From Lysobacterales bacterium (GTDB lineage: Bacteria > Pseudomonadota > Gammaproteobacteria > Xanthomonadales > SZUA-36): a DNA stretch of 7,658 bases. The position numbers were made by a program, and so were the translations under genes. The stretch is from contig JARFQZ010000308.1 of NCBI GenBank assembly GCA_029287515.1, positions 1-7,658 of the forward strand, read 5' to 3'. The notes below the pieces were generated by a model. The model was not told where the DNA came from, ran no database searches, and worked only from the letters and a program-made list of their open reading frames with translations. Below, piece by piece: positions 6,901 through 7,658 of this stretch (within the stretch, counting starts at the first letter, position 1; every line of letters begins with the position of its first letter).

Positions 6901-7201
6901 ACTCGAACTGCTGGCACTGAAAGAAAAACTTTCCGGAAACGAAGCACGTGACCTTTACCAGGATGTCGGCCCCGTTTCCATAAGCAGCCGGGTCAACTTT
7001 GCGGTCATGGGTACTTTCCGGTCCACCTACGGCCCGACTCCCTCGCACCGCGACGCGATAGACATTGCACAGAAGGAATTCGCGGAGGTCAGTCAGCGTA
7101 TACAGCAGATCACGGATTCCGGGTTGCCGGAGTTGCGGGCTGAGCTGAACCGTGCCGGCGTTCCATGGACGCCCGGAAGAGGCGTGCCGGGCGAGGGTTG
7201 A
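3914..7201 (+). CDS. exported VPS10/sortilin-like BNR (Asp-box) beta-propeller protein
   Basis: This 1095-residue protein has a Sec signal peptide (Arg2-Lys3, hydrophobic stretch about 4-19, likely cleavage near 20-25), so it acts in the periplasm or at the surface. Eleven Asp-box motifs (S/T-x-D-x-G-x-x-W/F) end at about residues 86, 140, 191, 249, 299, 345, 388, 529, 601, 655 and 699, each closing a propeller blade, giving a ten-bladed VPS10-type ring or two propellers. Residues 389-520 lack Asp boxes and hold 'GGTQDNNTQGG' and 'LFGDGHQ'. After 'FGRGFWILDDYSPL' (728-741), a FlgD-like Ig strand pair occurs around 845-930 ('GNVVRRIEGPVKAGFHRVAWDL'), then a helical, coiled-coil-prone region (about 940-1080). 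The mature protein contains no cysteine, so the disulfide 10CC module of eukaryotic sortilins is absent. Such proteins are often labelled glycosyl hydrolase, sialidase or xyloglucanase, but I see no catalytic signature. The function is unknown. It is followed after five bases by a TonB-dependent receptor gene. Confidence 0.9.
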   Translation: MRKFATTMAACGFLLFSLAPEVESNDDTPPGFNEKTFKGLEWRGIGPALMSGRIADIAFDPTDRSTWYVAVGSGGVWKTTNQGTTWKSVFDGQGSYSIGAVTVDPNNHNTVWVGTGENVSGRHVGYGDGIYKSLDGGNTWKNMGLENSEHIGMIAIDPRDSDVVFVAAQGPLWSGGGDRGLYKTTDGGKSWDGVLWGGEFTGVSEVHMDPRNPDIMYAVKHQRIRNVAALMNGGPESGIFKSVDGGSNWRELTNGLPEEDKGKIGLAVSPIDPDVVYATIELGGRKGGFWRSLDGGESWEKRSDYLSGGTGPHYYQEIFASPHKLDRVYQMDATLHITEDGGKTFVPQPHGYKHGDHHAMAFDPDDPEYLMYGTDGGVYESFDLGKTFRFVSNLPVTQFYKVAVDNDTPFYNVYGGTQDNNTQGGPSRTDNVHGILNSDWFITLFGDGHQPAVDPTDPDIVYSQWQQGNLVRYDRKTGEVIYIQPQPAAGEESERFNWDAPILISPHDPARIYFASQRLWRSDDRGDSWTAISGDLSHGRDRLKEPMMGRVWSFDASWDLWAMSLFGTITNVSESPLVEGLLYAGTDDGRIQISEDGGQNWRAIERLPDVPDDFFVNDIKADLHDPDTVYVVVDDHKSGDFSPYVLKSTNRGGTWTHISRGLPERHIVWRLVQDHVNPRLLFAGTEFGVFFTVDSGQNWVKLAGGAPTISFRDLVIQQRENDLVAASFGRGFWILDDYSPLRSVTREQLQNEATLFPVRGADWYIPRVPMGDFEVGGKSSQGDSFFVAPNPPFGAVFTYYLSEDIRTAKEQRRESEKDLEKSGGDTPYPGWEALRKEEIEESPAIVLTVRDESGNVVRRIEGPVKAGFHRVAWDLRYPVSSPWTPEPAGDSYIDIPGPLAVPGTYQVSMAKRINGELQPLGTAQSFTVTPIGERGQPGAPMEDVVAFSRSLDDLNRQVAGASAAIEAMLVETGAIKETLLRSDAPDTLRGQARTLELELLALKEKLSGNEARDLYQDVGPVSISSRVNFAVMGTFRSTYGPTPSHRDAIDIAQKEFAEVSQRIQQITDSGLPELRAELNRAGVPWTPGRGVPGEG
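7193..7197 (+). promoter_or_regulatory. Shine-Dalgarno site of the TonB-dependent receptor gene, inside the preceding gene
   Basis: GAGGG lies nine bases before the ATG at 7207, within the last codons of the propeller gene (stop 7199-7201). This supports the 7207 start and suggests that the two genes are translated from one message, possibly coupled. Confidence 0.55.
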
Positions 7202-7206
7202 TCAGC

Positions 7207-7658
7207 ATGGTTTCCAGTTACGGGAGGTGGGCAACCACCTCCTGCATCCTGCTGCTCCTGTGTTATGCGCCTTCGCTGGTGGCTGACACCGCCAATGAAA
7301 ACAGCAGTGAAGACTACGAGACGGGCCGTCGCATGGAGTCGGTCGTGGTCACCGCAACCAGGACCGAAGAATCCATTCTCGATGTCGCCGAAGCCATTTC
7401 AGTTGTGGGCGCCGAAGATATCAGCCGCCTCGCCCCCGAGTTGCTCGCAGAGATGTTACGCGGTGTCCCGGGTGCTTTTTTCCAACAGACTACACCGGGC
7501 CAGGGCATCCCGATCATACGCGGGCTCAAGGGATCCCAGGTTCTTCACCTGGTTGATGGCATGCGCCTGAATAACGCGTTCTTCCGCAACGCACCCAACC
7601 AGTATTTTGGGCTGGTGGACGCCTATGCCACCGAGCGCACTGAAATCATCCGCGGCGC
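7207..7658 (+). CDS. TonB-dependent outer-membrane receptor, N-terminal fragment (3' end outside window)
   Basis: The first 150 residues of an active-transport receptor in the outer membrane are visible; the frame is open to the window end. A signal peptide (Arg7, hydrophobic 'CILLLLC' core, likely cleavage after Ala26 in 'SLVA-DT') is followed by a short linker and a TonB box, 'MESVVVTATR' (43-52). The plug domain then shows its usual strands: 'ISVVGAEDISRLAPELLAEM' (64-83), 'LRGVPGAF', 'IPIIRGLKGSQVLHLVDGMR' (101-120), 'LNNAFF', and 'ERTEIIRG' (143-150), where the plug normally runs on to a conserved GPxSxLYG-type stretch. There is no FecA-type N-terminal signalling extension, so sigma/anti-sigma regulation by this receptor is not expected. 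The sequence style is that of siderophore, haem or cobalamin receptors, but the barrel that would decide the ligand is missing. It follows the propeller gene after five bases, apparently in one operon. Confidence 0.93.
   Translation, partial: MVSSYGRWATTSCILLLLCYAPSLVADTANENSSEDYETGRRMESVVVTATRTEESILDVAEAISVVGAEDISRLAPELLAEMLRGVPGAFFQQTTPGQGIPIIRGLKGSQVLHLVDGMRLNNAFFRNAPNQYFGLVDAYATERTEIIRG

Noticed and set aside
3914..7201. Annotation as sialidase, xyloglucanase or another glycosyl hydrolase because of BNR repeats
   Set aside because: Asp boxes are structural and occur in many non-enzymatic propellers. No sialidase FRIP motif with its arginine triad was seen.
7265..7570. 101-codon plus-strand open frame near the right edge
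   Set aside because: It overlaps the receptor gene in another frame. The frame from 7207 gives a signal peptide, TonB box and plug domain, while this one gives an Arg/Ser-rich stretch without pattern.

Overview
The window is densely coding, with almost no free intergenic DNA. It is a gammaproteobacterial-looking chromosomal segment. That guess rests on moderately GC-rich codon use, Shine-Dalgarno starts, Sec signal peptides on the predicted envelope proteins, a TonB-dependent outer-membrane receptor (hence Gram-negative) and a DUF748-type envelope protein. No RNA gene, mobile element, CRISPR array or integration signature was seen. No stretch above about 80 bases lacks a gene.

Left part (1-409, plus strand): the 3' end of a gene cut by the window edge, best read as the C-terminus of a DUF748/AsmA-like envelope protein. 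It converges with the next gene across 14 bases.

Middle (424-3858, minus strand): a two-gene operon read leftward. First is deoC, a deoxyribose-phosphate aldolase of the long form that resembles animal DERA more than E. coli DeoC. About 12-18 bases later comes a roughly 800-residue ALDH16-type protein: a complete aldehyde dehydrogenase followed by a second, truncated ALDH-like domain without catalytic residues. Together they suggest a deoxynucleoside salvage or catabolism module. DeoC splits 2-deoxyribose 5-phosphate into glyceraldehyde 3-phosphate and acetaldehyde, and the dehydrogenase would oxidise the acetaldehyde to acetate with NAD+.

Centre (about 3835-3913): a compact divergent control region. 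It contains interlocked -10-like hexamers on the two strands and a CRP-like palindrome beside or over the deoC start.

Right part (3914-7658, plus strand): a second unit. It starts with an exported 1095-residue Asp-box beta-propeller protein of the VPS10/sortilin-like, BNR-repeat type. Five bases after its stop begins a TonB-dependent receptor whose signal peptide, TonB box and plug start are visible before the window ends. The tight coupling suggests that the propeller and the receptor act together at the cell envelope. The ligand cannot be told from the sequence. This pair is the least characterised part of the window.
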